Source: DAOTVC01 sp034437215
GTDB lineage: Bacteria > Chloroflexota > Anaerolineae > B4-G1 > SLSP01
Length of the DNA: 64,000 bases
NCBI GenBank assembly: GCA_034437215.1
Contig: DAOTVC010000175.1
Location: 1 to 64,000, forward strand
Direction: 5' to 3'
Within the stretch, counting starts at the first letter, position 1. The number at the start of each line of letters is the position of its first letter. The translations under genes were made by a program, and so were the position numbers. This document shows positions 1 to 8,492 of this stretch, piece by piece. The notes under the pieces are model-generated. The model was not told where the DNA came from. It saw nothing but the letters and a program-made list of their open reading frames with translations, and searched no databases.

Positions 1-1
1 C

Positions 2-301
2 TACACCACCCTCGAGCTGGCAGCGTTGGAGATGGGCATCATGGTCCCTCTGCACATCGTGGGGGGCGTGCTCCTGTGGAGGGGGAAGGCCTGGGGCTAC
101 GTCCTGGCCATCCTCCTCGCTTTCGCCGCCGGCGTGACCTTCATGGCGTTAAGCGTGGCCCAGTCGCTGCTCTACTTCGTCTACGGGTGGGGTGGGCCGG
201 CCGACGTGATCCAGATGGTCGTCTTTGCGGTGATCGCGTCGGGATTTGCCTTCGCTGCTTACAGGCAAGCACGAAGCGCAACCTCATTGGATGCAGGCTA
301 G
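2..301 (+). CDS. C-terminal part of an integral membrane protein (5' truncated)
   Basis: The reading frame is open to the left edge of the window, so the true start lies outside it. The visible part has about three hydrophobic segments, near codons 10-25, 30-60 and 70-90, and ends in a short polar tail (RQARSATSLDAG). This looks like a small multi-pass inner-membrane protein. I do not recognise the family. It is convergent with the next gene, and only 6 bases separate the stop codons. Confidence 0.6.
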   Translation, partial: YTTLELAALEMGIMVPLHIVGGVLLWRGKAWGYVLAILLAFAAGVTFMALSVAQSLLYFVYGWGGPADVIQMVVFAVIASGFAFAAYRQARSATSLDAG

Positions 302-307
302 TCTCGC

Positions 308-1459
308 CTAGATCTCCAGATACCCCTCCGGTGCGAGGCTCGTCGCCAGCATCACGCGGTTGATATCCAGGTGCTCCGTCCACGTGGTGGCCTCCCGGCT
401 CGAGGGGGCCAGCCAGAAGCTCTCGATCTCCTCGCTCAGGGGAGCGTAGCGCGCGAGGGCTGCAACCTGGTCGCGGAACGATATCCTGTGGGGCGTGGTT
501 GCTGTCTGTTCTCGCATCAGGGCCTGGAGCCGCTCCACGGCGTGGAGCCCGATGGCGAGCCCCAGCTCGCGGAAGGCCAGACGGTAGTGCACGGGCAGCG
601 AGAGGGGGCTCTGTCGTACGTAGACGCCGAGGCCCACCCGGGAGGCCTCCAGCAGCTGCAGCAGAAGATCGGGCTCCTTGAGTGCGCCCGTGAAGAGGAG
701 CTGCGCTGCGTGGTAGGCGTCGGAGAGAAGACCCCCCAGCCCCAGCGGGTCGTCGGTCACCCAGCTCTTGCCCCGGCAGATGGAGGCCAGCTCCTCGATC
801 TCCTCGTCGAGGGTGCCGGCAGGCGCCGCTGCATCGAGCCCCTGGTAGGTGAGGTAGCCGTCGAGGGGATCGTGCTGGCCCATGGAGGGCACCAGGGGGC
901 GGGAGAGATCGACGCTCATCTTCCAGTACATGCGCTTCTGATTGCCCGGCGAGGCCGTATAGGTGAAAGCCTCGTGCGCAGTTGTTGCCAGCTCGCGGGC
1001 CCAGCGGTTGTAGCGCAGCTCCCCGGTCACCCGGCTCACCCGGTTGAGGGCGTACATCCACTTGGTGAGGTAGTGGAAGTACTGCCCCTCCCGCTCCCAC
1101 TCCAGCCGCTCGTCGAAGGGCTCGTCAGCTTGACGCTCCGGCAGCGGCTTGCCGATACGCAGTCCCCCCGCCGTGGGGTGCTCCTCTCCCTCTTCCTCTG
1201 ACAGACCACTGAGCCAGCCGGTGCGCCGGTCGTCCTCCCGGTGCCGTCCCAACGTCCGGTGAACCTGATCGACGAGGCGCAGGGCCAGCTCCAGGTAGCG
1301 CTCCTCCTGCGTCCGGCGGTGAAGCTCCAGGAAGTTGCAGACGGCGAAGGCATCCGTCCAGAGGTAGCGGCGTGGCTCCCTCTCGGTCGTGAGGCCCGTC
1401 TCCTCGGCAAAGGTGAGCATGATGTCGCGAACGGTAGCTGTGGTCGTCTCTGGGTCCAT
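308..1459 (-). CDS. Hypothetical protein, probable alpha/alpha-barrel fold
   Basis: A 383-residue soluble protein with no signal peptide. It is rich in helices carrying repeated aromatic, Arg and Glu positions (FLELHRRTQEERYLELALRL near 43-62; KWMYALNRVSRVTGELRYNR near 132-151). This pattern resembles alpha/alpha toroid proteins such as the N-acylglucosamine 2-epimerase or six-hairpin glycosidase superfamilies. I cannot name a family or catalytic residues, so function is unassigned. The ATG is preceded by a GGAGGGG ribosome site. The upstream region contains MITE copy 1, whose degenerate target repeat (GTATCATT) falls where a promoter -10 could lie on this strand. Confidence 0.7.
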   Translation of the reverse strand: MDPETTTATVRDIMLTFAEETGLTTEREPRRYLWTDAFAVCNFLELHRRTQEERYLELALRLVDQVHRTLGRHREDDRRTGWLSGLSEEEGEEHPTAGGLRIGKPLPERQADEPFDERLEWEREGQYFHYLTKWMYALNRVSRVTGELRYNRWARELATTAHEAFTYTASPGNQKRMYWKMSVDLSRPLVPSMGQHDPLDGYLTYQGLDAAAPAGTLDEEIEELASICRGKSWVTDDPLGLGGLLSDAYHAAQLLFTGALKEPDLLLQLLEASRVGLGVYVRQSPLSLPVHYRLAFRELGLAIGLHAVERLQALMREQTATTPHRISFRDQVAALARYAPLSEEIESFWLAPSSREATTWTEHLDINRVMLATSLAPEGYLEI

Positions 1460-1491
1460 CTCCCCTCCAATTCTCCCTTACGGTATCATTC

Positions 1492-1612
1492 GGGTGTGTT
1501 CCACTTGAGTTAAGCCGAGGTGTGAAACGTGAAACGTAAAACGTGAGATCTTCACGTTTCACGCTTTACGTTTCAGCGAATGGGCAGCTTCCAACTGAGT
1601 TGAAACACACCC
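1492..1612 (+). mobile_element. MITE copy 1 (121 bp)
   Basis: The element begins GGGTGTGTTCCA and ends TGAAACACACCC, so its ends are near-perfect inverted repeats. Its interior is a long imperfect palindrome of GTGAAACGT-type units centred on AGATCT. It matches copies 2 and 3 closely and has no coding capacity. The flanks (GTATCATT on the left, GTATCGTA on the right) look like a decayed target-site duplication. It lies just upstream of the hypothetical gene at 308-1459. Confidence 0.85.
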
Positions 1613-1976
1613 CGTATCGTATCCTTCGTGGACGTTCTTTAAGGATGACTCGTTTTCGGTCGAAAGTCAAACGCTTAGAAGCTCTGTTACGTGTCACATT
1701 TTCGTACCGACCTTAGAACCTTTTCCCGCACCACCTCGTCTTACTATCGGTTGAAACGCTGCAACGCCCGCTTCTTCGTGATCCTGGTAATTTTACCAGT
1801 GGACGGGCGTGCCGGTTTCCTCTATCCTAAAAACTGGTCCCTTGACCAGGCCCCAATTCCCCCGGAGGGTGAGGGCCTTTTAGGAACAAACGGGACTACG
1901 CTAGAGTCAGAAGGGTGTCGTGTTGACTTTCAACTCGTGACCTTCGAACTCGCAACTGTTCTCAGGGGAGGTGAAC
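1613..1976. other. Intergenic region with two small CTGGT...ACCAG dyads
   Basis: I see no gene in these 364 bases. Two short perfect inverted repeats with the same outer sequence occur at 1784-1799 (CTGGTAA, TT, TTACCAG) and 1834-1849 (CTGGTC, CCTT, GACCAG). They could be operator half-sites or small hairpins in a leader. I could not identify a convincing -35/-10 pair. Confidence 0.35.
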
Positions 1977-2771
1977 ATGAAGGACAAAGAGACGCAGGCC
2001 GTCGAAGAGAAGGGGCTTCTCAAGATCCTCGGTGGGTTGGTGGCGAAGCCGCGGGCGACGATGGAGTGCCTGAGCCGCGCGCGGCGGCGCTGGTGGTGGG
2101 TGCCCGCGACGTTGATGCTGGTGGCGCTCATCTTCAACGGGGTGACCTACAGCGGCGCCAACGCCGAGCGCATGTACCGGGATCAGCTGGAGTGGTTCGA
2201 GAGCATGCCTCCGGAACAGCGGGGACCGATGGCGGAGCCGCCCTCCAAGGTCACCCCCCCTCCTCTCACCGTGATCATGGGGGTAGCCGGCAAGGTCGTG
2301 ACGACGATCGCTGTCTGGCTGGTGTGGAGCGGGGCGCTGGCGTTGGCGAGCACCTTCTTCGGTCAGAACGGCGCCCGCTTCGGGGCCTTCTTCGCCATGA
2401 CTATCTGGGCGTGGATCCCCTACGTCGTCCGCAACTTCGTGCAGGGGCTCTACATGCTCCTGACGAAGCAGGCGGTCTACAACCAGGGGCTCTCCGGTCT
2501 CGTCCTCGACCGGGCGCCGCCGTCGATGGTGTCCAGTTTCCGACCTTACATCCCGCCGGCTCGCGGGCAGGAGGTGCTGGCAGCGCTCCTGACGCGGGTC
2601 GACATCTACCTCATCTGGAACCTGCTGCTGTTGATCCTCGGGGTCTGGGCCTTTGCGCGCCTGCCGCGGAAGCGGGCCGTCCTCGTCACCATCGGGATCT
2701 GGGTCATCGTCGCCCTGCTGGGCGTTCTGCCCGCGCTCGTGGGTCTGAACCGCGGCTTCCGCCTCTTCTGA
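1977..2771 (+). CDS. Yip1-like multi-pass membrane protein
   Basis: A 264-residue protein. A cytoplasmic N-terminus (KDKETQAVEEKGLLKILGGLVAKPRATMECL) leads into about five hydrophobic segments, at roughly 35-55, 95-120, 130-160, 200-222 and 230-250. A short hydrophobic start, a loop rich in P/E, then a conserved helical bundle is typical of bacterial Yip1/YIP1-domain proteins. The ATG at 1977 is preferred over GTG 1971 because AGGGGAGG at 1964-1972 gives sensible spacing only to the ATG. The gene lies 10 bases before the ABC ATPase and probably shares its transcript, which suggests a link to export or the envelope. Confidence 0.7.
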   Translation: MKDKETQAVEEKGLLKILGGLVAKPRATMECLSRARRRWWWVPATLMLVALIFNGVTYSGANAERMYRDQLEWFESMPPEQRGPMAEPPSKVTPPPLTVIMGVAGKVVTTIAVWLVWSGALALASTFFGQNGARFGAFFAMTIWAWIPYVVRNFVQGLYMLLTKQAVYNQGLSGLVLDRAPPSMVSSFRPYIPPARGQEVLAALLTRVDIYLIWNLLLLILGVWAFARLPRKRAVLVTIGIWVIVALLGVLPALVGLNRGFRLF

Positions 2772-2781
2772 GGGAGAGACG

Positions 2782-3471
2782 ATGATAACCTCGCAGCCTT
2801 TTATCCGCATCGAGGACCTGCACCGCGACTTCGTCATGGGGGAGCAGACGGTCCGTGCCCTGGACGGGGTGACGACGGAGATTCCGCAGGGGGAGCTCCT
2901 GGGGATCATGGGACCGTCGGGATCGGGTAAGTCGACGCTGCTCTACCTCCTGGGCGGGCTGGACCGGCCCACGGAGGGGCAGATCTGGGTCCGCGCGCGG
3001 GAGATCAGTACGCTGGACGAGAACGCGTTGGCCGAGTACCGGCGGCGGGAGGTGGGCTTCGTCTTCCAGTCCTTCCACCTCGTGCCCACGATGACGGCGC
3101 TCCAGAATGTGGAGTTCCCCATGATCTTCGCCCAGGTGCCGCCCGAGGAGCGTCGGGAGCGGGCCGAGGCCCTGCTGGAGACGGTGGGTCTGGCGGAGCG
3201 AATGGAGCACAAGCCGACGGAGCTCTCGGGTGGCCAGCAGCAGCGGGTGGCCGTGGCCCGCGCCCTGGCGAACGACCCCGCTATCATCCTGGCGGATGAG
3301 CCCACCGGCAACCTCGACACGACAACGGGGGGCGAGATCATGGCCCTGCTCAGCCGCCTGAACCGGGAGGAGGGGCGGACGATCGTCATCGTCTCCCACG
3401 ATCCCACGGTGACCGACTACACGACGGCGACGCTGCACCTCCTCGATGGCCGGTTGATCGAGAGCGCATAA
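2782..3471 (+). CDS. ABC transporter ATP-binding protein, LolD/MacB type
   Basis: A 229-residue ABC ATPase. The Walker A motif GPSGSGKST is at 44-52, the Q-loop (FVFQSFHLVPTMTALQNV) near 93, the signature LSGGQQQRV near 148, Walker B (AIILADEPTGNLD) near 168-180 and the H-loop (VSHD) near 208. The NVEFP and TGNLD features are typical of LolD/MacB/FtsE-type exporters that pair with FtsX-like permeases. The partner is most likely the permease at 5682-7040. The stop codon overlaps the target duplication of MITE copy 2, so the element landed exactly at the end of this gene. Confidence 0.92.
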   Translation: MITSQPFIRIEDLHRDFVMGEQTVRALDGVTTEIPQGELLGIMGPSGSGKSTLLYLLGGLDRPTEGQIWVRAREISTLDENALAEYRRREVGFVFQSFHLVPTMTALQNVEFPMIFAQVPPEERRERAEALLETVGLAERMEHKPTELSGGQQQRVAVARALANDPAIILADEPTGNLDTTTGGEIMALLSRLNREEGRTIVIVSHDPTVTDYTTATLHLLDGRLIESA

Positions 3472-3479
3472 TTTAGTTT

Positions 3480-3593
3480 GGGTGTGTTTCATTTGAGTTA
3501 AACCGAGGTGTGAAACGTGAAACGTGAGATCCTCACATTTCACGCCTTACGTTTCAGCGAATGGGTAGCTTCCAACTGAGTTGAAACACACCC
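3480..3593 (+). mobile_element. MITE copy 2 (114 bp) with perfect 9-bp target duplication
   Basis: The ends are GGGTGTGTTTCA and TGAAACACACCC, and the inverted repeats extend imperfectly to about 20 bp. The direct repeat ATTTAGTTT flanks it at 3471-3479 and 3594-3602, which is direct evidence of transposition. It has the same orientation as copy 1 and the same palindromic core. It separates the ABC ATPase gene from the CARDB-protein gene and contains no ORF of its own. Confidence 0.92.
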
Positions 3594-3633
3594 ATTTAGT
3601 TTAAAGACCATGCCAAATGCTTGGGAGGCAATC

Positions 3634-5649
3634 ATGCGTAAGATAGTTCTGTTCGGTCTGTTAATTGTGATGTTGGTGACGGGGCTCTTCTCGTCTCCGC
3701 CGGGGGTGGGGGCTCAGGAGCCCATCGACCTGACGGGCGAGCCGGTGATGTTGACGCAGACCCCCACGCCGACGCCCACCGCGACCCCGACGACGGCGCC
3801 CGGTGCGCTGCAGGTGACGAATCTGGAGCCCGGGCAGGTGGTCAACGACAGCGCCCACACCCTGAGCGTCTACGGCTCCGGCTTCACCGCCGACTGCGTG
3901 GTGCGGCTCGTCGGGTACGGTCTGCTCACCACAAGCTTCGTCAATGGGACGGCGCTCACGGCCCAGCTGCCCGCCGGCGTGCCGGCGCGCACCTACACCC
4001 TCGAGGTGACCGATGGGACGCGCACGGCGACCCTGCAGAACGCTCTCAAGGTGACCGCGCCCCAGCCTCAGCCCACGCCCGAGCCGCCCCAGGACCCACC
4101 CCCTCCCGGACGGCCCATCCTCACCATCCGCAACTACGCCGTGGAGCCGGTGCGGGTGCGCGCCGGTCAGGAGTTCGTGGTGACCATCGAGGTCTATAAC
4201 AACGGGAGCCGCGCGGGCGAGAACTCCATGGCGGTCTTCCCCGGCGGGACCTTCCTGCCCGTGGGCGAGCCGGGGCACATGATCTGGCAGCTCCACATCA
4301 ACCACACGGCGGTCGTCACCCAGCGCCTGCGGGCGCCCGCCGAGCTCTCCTCGGGCGTGCACCAGGTGCAGGTGAATCTGAGCGCCAACGACTGGGCGGG
4401 CGACCACTACGAGTACCCGCAGACGGTGCCCGTGGAGGTGATCGGGACCGGCGGCGGCAGCGGCTACGCGGGCCAGCCCAAGGTCGTGATCGAGGGCGTG
4501 GAGACGGAGCCCGCCGTGCTCGTGCCCGGCGAGCCCTTCAGCCTGACGCTGCGCCTGGCGAACCGCGGCAGCCGCACCGCCCTCAACGTCTTCGCCACGG
4601 CGGCCTCCAGTGAGATGGCCATCCCGGCCTCGGGCAGCGATACCGTCTCCACCCCCAAGATCGCCATCGAGGGTGTGATGACGGTGACCCTGCCCCTGAT
4701 GCTGGCGAACGTGGAGACGGGCGGGCGGCAGAACATGGCCATCGCCCTGGCTTACAGCGACTACGGCGGCGGCAACTACAGCGGTCAGCAGAACATCGGC
4801 GTGGACATCAACACGAGCCTCACGCGGCAGCCCCAGCTCCTCGTCGAGGAGTACACCACCGAGCCCGACTTCCTGGCGCCCGGAGACACCTTCACGTTGA
4901 CCATGCGCGTCACCAACGTCGGCGGTGGGGACGCCACCCGCCTGACGCTGGCCCTCGGGGGCGAGGACGGCGCCAACCTGGCGCCCTTCATCCCCCTCCG
5001 CTCGGGCAACGTCCTCTTCGTCGAGGAGGTGGGGAAGGGGGAGAGCGTTATCCTCTCGCGCCAGCTTATCGTCGACGGCTCGGCGGACGCCAAGGCCTAC
5101 AACCTGCCCATCGCGCTGGCCTACGACGACCCCCGGGCCTCCCGTCAGGAGGACGTCCAGCGGCTGAGCCTCATCGTACGGAAGCGGCCCGAGCTCCAGG
5201 TGAGCTTCTATCGCCCTCCCGACCCCAACATGCTCGTCGTGGGGATGCCGGTGCCCGTCTCGCTGGAGATCATCAATATCGGGCGGAGCAGCGTCAACGT
5301 CACCGGAATCACGACCTCCGGCCCCAGGATGGAGGTCCAGGAGCAGGGGATGCCCTTCGTCGGCCCCCTCGATGCCGGCGGCTCGGCCCCTCTCGACGTC
5401 CTGCTCACGCCCCTGGAGGGTGGGCCGGCGGAGATCGTGGTCAGCGTGGCGTACCGCGACGATTTCAACCAGACCCAGACCGTCAGCAGCACCCTGGCGG
5501 TGGAGGTGATGGAAGGTGGCCCGGGAGGACCCATGCCCGGTGGGCCGGGCGGCCCGGGCGCACCCGGAGAGGCACCCGAGGAGGTTCCCGAGACCCTCTG
5601 GCAGAAGGTGGGGCGGGCCATCAAGGGCTTCCTGGGATTCGGAAGCTAG
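3634..5649 (+). CDS. Exported CARDB-repeat surface/periplasmic protein
   Basis: A 671-residue protein with an N-terminal signal segment (MRKIVLFGLLIVMLVTGLFS). A Thr/Pro linker (TQTPTPTPTATPTTAPG) follows, then an IPT/TIG-like domain (LEPGQVVNDSAHTLSVYGSGF). Next come four CARDB-like beta-sandwich repeats, recognisable by repeated phrases such as VEPVRVRAGQEFVVTIEVYN, TEPAVLVPGEPFSLTLRLAN and TEPDFLAPGDTFTLTMRVTN. The tail is Gly/Pro-rich, then a short amphipathic segment (WQKVGRAIKGFLGFGS). The ATG at 3634 is chosen because GGGAGG sits just before it. Lying between the ATPase and permease, it may act as an extracytoplasmic partner of the transporter; that role is inferred from context. Confidence 0.8.
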   Translation: MRKIVLFGLLIVMLVTGLFSSPPGVGAQEPIDLTGEPVMLTQTPTPTPTATPTTAPGALQVTNLEPGQVVNDSAHTLSVYGSGFTADCVVRLVGYGLLTTSFVNGTALTAQLPAGVPARTYTLEVTDGTRTATLQNALKVTAPQPQPTPEPPQDPPPPGRPILTIRNYAVEPVRVRAGQEFVVTIEVYNNGSRAGENSMAVFPGGTFLPVGEPGHMIWQLHINHTAVVTQRLRAPAELSSGVHQVQVNLSANDWAGDHYEYPQTVPVEVIGTGGGSGYAGQPKVVIEGVETEPAVLVPGEPFSLTLRLANRGSRTALNVFATAASSEMAIPASGSDTVSTPKIAIEGVMTVTLPLMLANVETGGRQNMAIALAYSDYGGGNYSGQQNIGVDINTSLTRQPQLLVEEYTTEPDFLAPGDTFTLTMRVTNVGGGDATRLTLALGGEDGANLAPFIPLRSGNVLFVEEVGKGESVILSRQLIVDGSADAKAYNLPIALAYDDPRASRQEDVQRLSLIVRKRPELQVSFYRPPDPNMLVVGMPVPVSLEIINIGRSSVNVTGITTSGPRMEVQEQGMPFVGPLDAGGSAPLDVLLTPLEGGPAEIVVSVAYRDDFNQTQTVSSTLAVEVMEGGPGGPMPGGPGGPGAPGEAPEEVPETLWQKVGRAIKGFLGFGS

Positions 5650-5681
5650 CGGTTAGCGTGTCAGGAGAGGGGTGAGGTAGG

Positions 5682-7040
5682 ATGGAATTTCGAGATCTCT
5701 TGCGGCTCGTGCTCAGCAACCTCAAGCGCATGAAGGGCCGGGTGATCATGACGGCGCTGGGCGTGGTCATCGGGACGGCCGCGGTGATGGTGCTGGTCTC
5801 CCTGGGGGCCGGACTGCAGCGGCGGGCGACGGAGAGCTTCAACTCCGGCGGCGGTCTCAACGATCTGCAGGTGATGGCGCGGATGGGGGAGGGGCCGCCG
5901 ATGGGTCCCGGAGGGCCGGCTCCCGCGAATTCGCAGCGCCTACGGGATCTGCCCAAGTTGGACGACGAGACGCTGGAGGAGCTGCGGGCCCTGCCCGGTG
6001 TGGAGCTCGTCACGCCCCTGGAGCGGCTGCGAATGGGAGGTGAGTTACAGTCCGGCAGGCTCCGGGGCTGGGCGTCGATCATGGGTGTGGAGCCGGCGTA
6101 CCTGCAGGATCTGGAGGTCGCTTCGGGCAATCTGGAGCTGCGCCGGGGGGAGGTCGTCCTGGGGGCGCGGGTCCCGGAGAACTTCCATAATCCCGACGAC
6201 ATGGGGGGCGGGGGGATGATGATGCAGGGTCCGGCGCCCGGATCTCCCGGCGAGCGCCAGATACCCGAGCTGCAGGACACGCGCCTGACCATGCAGATGC
6301 AGCGCTGGAGCGAGGAGGGGACCATGTCCGAGAAGACCGCGCGCCTGTACGTCGGGGGCATCCTGGAGCCCAGCGGCTGGCGGTACGACTACAACGTCTA
6401 CGCTCCCCTGCGCGACGTCATCGAGCACAACAGCTGGGCCGAGGGGAAGCGCCGCGATCCGGGCCGCGAGGGCTACGAGGAGGTGCTCGTCCGCGCCTCC
6501 TCGATGCGCGAGACCCTGGAGCTGGAGCGGACCATCGCCGACATGGGCTTCATGGTCTACTCCGAGCGGCAGCAGGTGGAGCAGGCCAACTCCTTCTTCG
6601 TCACCCTGCAGGCCATCCTGGGGGGGATCGGGGCCATCGCCCTCCTCGTCGCCGCCTTCGGCATCGCCAATACCATGCTGATGGCGATCTACGAGCGTAC
6701 CCGAGAGATCGGGCTGATGAAGGCCATCGGGGCCTCCAACAAGGACGTGATGGTCGTCTTCCTGGGGGAGTCGGGGGGCATCGGCCTGGTGGGCGGGGTG
6801 GGGGGCGTGCTGCTCGGCGTCCTCCTCAACGTCGTCCTCAACCTCGTGGGCAAGTCGATGCAGATGGGCGACACCTTCGGTCCGGCGGGGTCGGCGGCGA
6901 CGAGCAACATCACCCACACGCCTCTCTGGCTGCCCCTCTTTGCCATCCTCTTCGCCACGCTCATCGGCGTCATCTCGGGCGCCTACCCGGCGAGCCGCGC
7001 GGCGGGGCTGAGCCCCATCAAGGCGTTGAAGTACGAGTAG
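5682..7040 (+). CDS. MacB/FtsX-type ABC transporter permease
   Basis: A 452-residue permease. It has an N-terminal transmembrane helix in a MacB-type start (NLKRMKGRVIMTALGVVIGT, about 12-31), then a large extracytoplasmic domain with a Gly/Pro/Met-rich insert (GEGPPMGPGGPAPAN). A C-terminal FtsX domain has three helices (about 305-340, 355-385 and 420-440) and the usual YERTREIGLMKAIGAS and PASRAAGLSPIKALKYE motifs. It most likely works with the ATPase at 2782-3471 in mechanotransmission-type export of a lipid, peptide or lipoprotein. The substrate is not visible from sequence. AGGGGTGAGGTAGG upstream provides the ribosome site. Confidence 0.9.
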   Translation: MEFRDLLRLVLSNLKRMKGRVIMTALGVVIGTAAVMVLVSLGAGLQRRATESFNSGGGLNDLQVMARMGEGPPMGPGGPAPANSQRLRDLPKLDDETLEELRALPGVELVTPLERLRMGGELQSGRLRGWASIMGVEPAYLQDLEVASGNLELRRGEVVLGARVPENFHNPDDMGGGGMMMQGPAPGSPGERQIPELQDTRLTMQMQRWSEEGTMSEKTARLYVGGILEPSGWRYDYNVYAPLRDVIEHNSWAEGKRRDPGREGYEEVLVRASSMRETLELERTIADMGFMVYSERQQVEQANSFFVTLQAILGGIGAIALLVAAFGIANTMLMAIYERTREIGLMKAIGASNKDVMVVFLGESGGIGLVGGVGGVLLGVLLNVVLNLVGKSMQMGDTFGPAGSAATSNITHTPLWLPLFAILFATLIGVISGAYPASRAAGLSPIKALKYE

Positions 7041-7094
7041 GGCGCGGGGCCTTCCCCGCTAGGCAAGGCCCCTGTCTTTCACCTTGTATCATAA

Positions 7095-7214
7095 GGGTGT
7101 GTTTCAACCCAGTTGAAGTCTGACCAGCACTGAAACGTAAAGCGTGAAACGTGAAGATCTCACGCTTTACGTTTCACGTTTCACGCCTCGGTTTAACTCA
7201 ATTGAAACACACCC
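7095..7214 (-). mobile_element. MITE copy 3 (120 bp), inverted, with perfect 9-bp target duplication
   Basis: The termini are GGGTGTGTTTCA and TGAAACACACCC. The element is in the opposite orientation to copies 1 and 2. The direct repeat GTATCATAA occurs at 7086-7094 and 7215-7223. It sits in the spacer between the convergent permease and xseA genes. Its large internal palindrome may also act as a terminator for both. Confidence 0.92.
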
Positions 7215-7229
7215 GTATCATAAAGCCCT

Positions 7230-8483
7230 TCAGGCAAAGCCCTTGTCCCGCAGGGGCATGGCGCCCTCCACGCGGACGGGGACCTCGCCGTCCTGCAGCT
7301 GCACCTCGAGGGGCTGGCCCGGTCGGGTCTGCTCGACGGAGGCGATGACCTCTTGCGTGCTCCTGCGGCGGACGATGGCGTAGCCTCGTTGGAGCACCGC
7401 CTCGGGATTCAGGGATTCGAGGCGGGCGGCGAGGGTCTCCAGACGCTGGGCGGCCTGCTCCCTCCGGCGCACGAGGGCCACGTCGGCCCGCGCCGTCAGC
7501 CCGTCCAGCTGCTGCTGGGCGTTGGAGAGCCTGACGGCGGGGGAGAGATACTCCAAGGTGCGCGCGGTCCGCTCGACGTACCGGCGCAGCCTCTCCTGCA
7601 GCGCCTCCAGGGCCCGCTCCAGGCGCTCGTGGTGGCGGCGCACCAGAAGGCGGATCTCGGCGCAGTCGGGCGTCGCCATCTCGGCTGCCGCCGAGGGGGT
7701 GGGGGCGCGCACATCGGCGGCGAAGTCCGCCAGGGAGAAGTCGGTCTCGTGGCCCACGCCCGAGACGATGGGGACGCGGGAGGCGGCGACGGCCCGCGCG
7801 ACGCGCTCGTCGTTGAAGGCCCAGAGATCTTCCAGGGAGCCGCCGCCCCGCACGAGCAGGACGAGGTCCACCTCCCGGCGGGCGTTGATGGAGCTCAGGG
7901 CGGCGACGATGCGGGGTGGTGCGCTCTCGCCCTGTACCTGGGTGGGGGCGAGGATGACCCGGATCTGGGGGTAGCGGCGGCGGAGGACGTTGAGGACGTC
8001 CTGCAGCGCGGCGGCCGTCGGGGAGGTCACCACGCCGATGCAGCGAGGGTAGGCGGGGAGGGGGCGCTTGCGCTCGGGGGCGAAGAGCCCCTCTGTTTCA
8101 AGCCGGGCCTTCAGCCGCTCGTACTCCTGGTAGAGGGAGCCCCTTCCGGCGGGCTCGGCGTGATCCACGTAGATCTGGTAGCGCCCTCCCGCCTCGTAGA
8201 CGCCGATGCGCCCGTGGACCCGGATCTGGTCGCCCGAGCGGGGCAGGTAGGAGAGGGCGTAGGCCTGGCTGCGCCAGACGACACAGGAGATGGAGGCGCC
8301 GGCGTCCTTTAAGGTGAAGTAGATATGGCCCGAGGAGGCGCGGGAGAAGTTGGAGACCTCCCCCTCCACCCAGAGGTCGCGAAAGGCGGGCTCCCGCTCC
8401 AACAGCGTGCGAATGCGGCTCGTCACCTCGCTGACGGTGAGCGCCCGTTCGGGTCCGGAAAAGAGATTCGGTTGGTTCCACAT
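7230..8483 (-). CDS. xseA: Exodeoxyribonuclease VII large subunit
   Basis: A 417-residue protein with the XseA architecture. The N-terminal OB-fold (LWVEGEVSNFSRASSGHIYFTLKD) is followed by the catalytic domain with GVVTSPTAAALQDVL, LLVRGGGSLEDLWAFNDE and SGVGHETDFSLADFAADVRA. A coiled-coil region rich in Arg/Leu/Glu follows, then the C-terminal RGYAIVRR segment. It degrades single-stranded DNA together with XseB in repair and recombination. No XseB-like gene is adjacent. GGGGGAG precedes the ATG. Confidence 0.95.
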   Translation of the reverse strand: MWNQPNLFSGPERALTVSEVTSRIRTLLEREPAFRDLWVEGEVSNFSRASSGHIYFTLKDAGASISCVVWRSQAYALSYLPRSGDQIRVHGRIGVYEAGGRYQIYVDHAEPAGRGSLYQEYERLKARLETEGLFAPERKRPLPAYPRCIGVVTSPTAAALQDVLNVLRRRYPQIRVILAPTQVQGESAPPRIVAALSSINARREVDLVLLVRGGGSLEDLWAFNDERVARAVAASRVPIVSGVGHETDFSLADFAADVRAPTPSAAAEMATPDCAEIRLLVRRHHERLERALEALQERLRRYVERTARTLEYLSPAVRLSNAQQQLDGLTARADVALVRRREQAAQRLETLAARLESLNPEAVLQRGYAIVRRRSTQEVIASVEQTRPGQPLEVQLQDGEVPVRVEGAMPLRDKGFA

Positions 8484-8492
8484 AGCTCCCCC

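Noticed and set aside
1691..2785. Long plus-strand frame overlapping the Yip1-like gene
   Set aside because: It is read in another frame, has a low-complexity Arg/Gly/Ala composition, no ribosome site, and overlaps the start of the ATPase gene.
3480..3593. Intrinsic terminator of the ABC ATPase gene
   Set aside because: The palindrome is part of a transposable element with target duplications; any terminator effect would be secondary.
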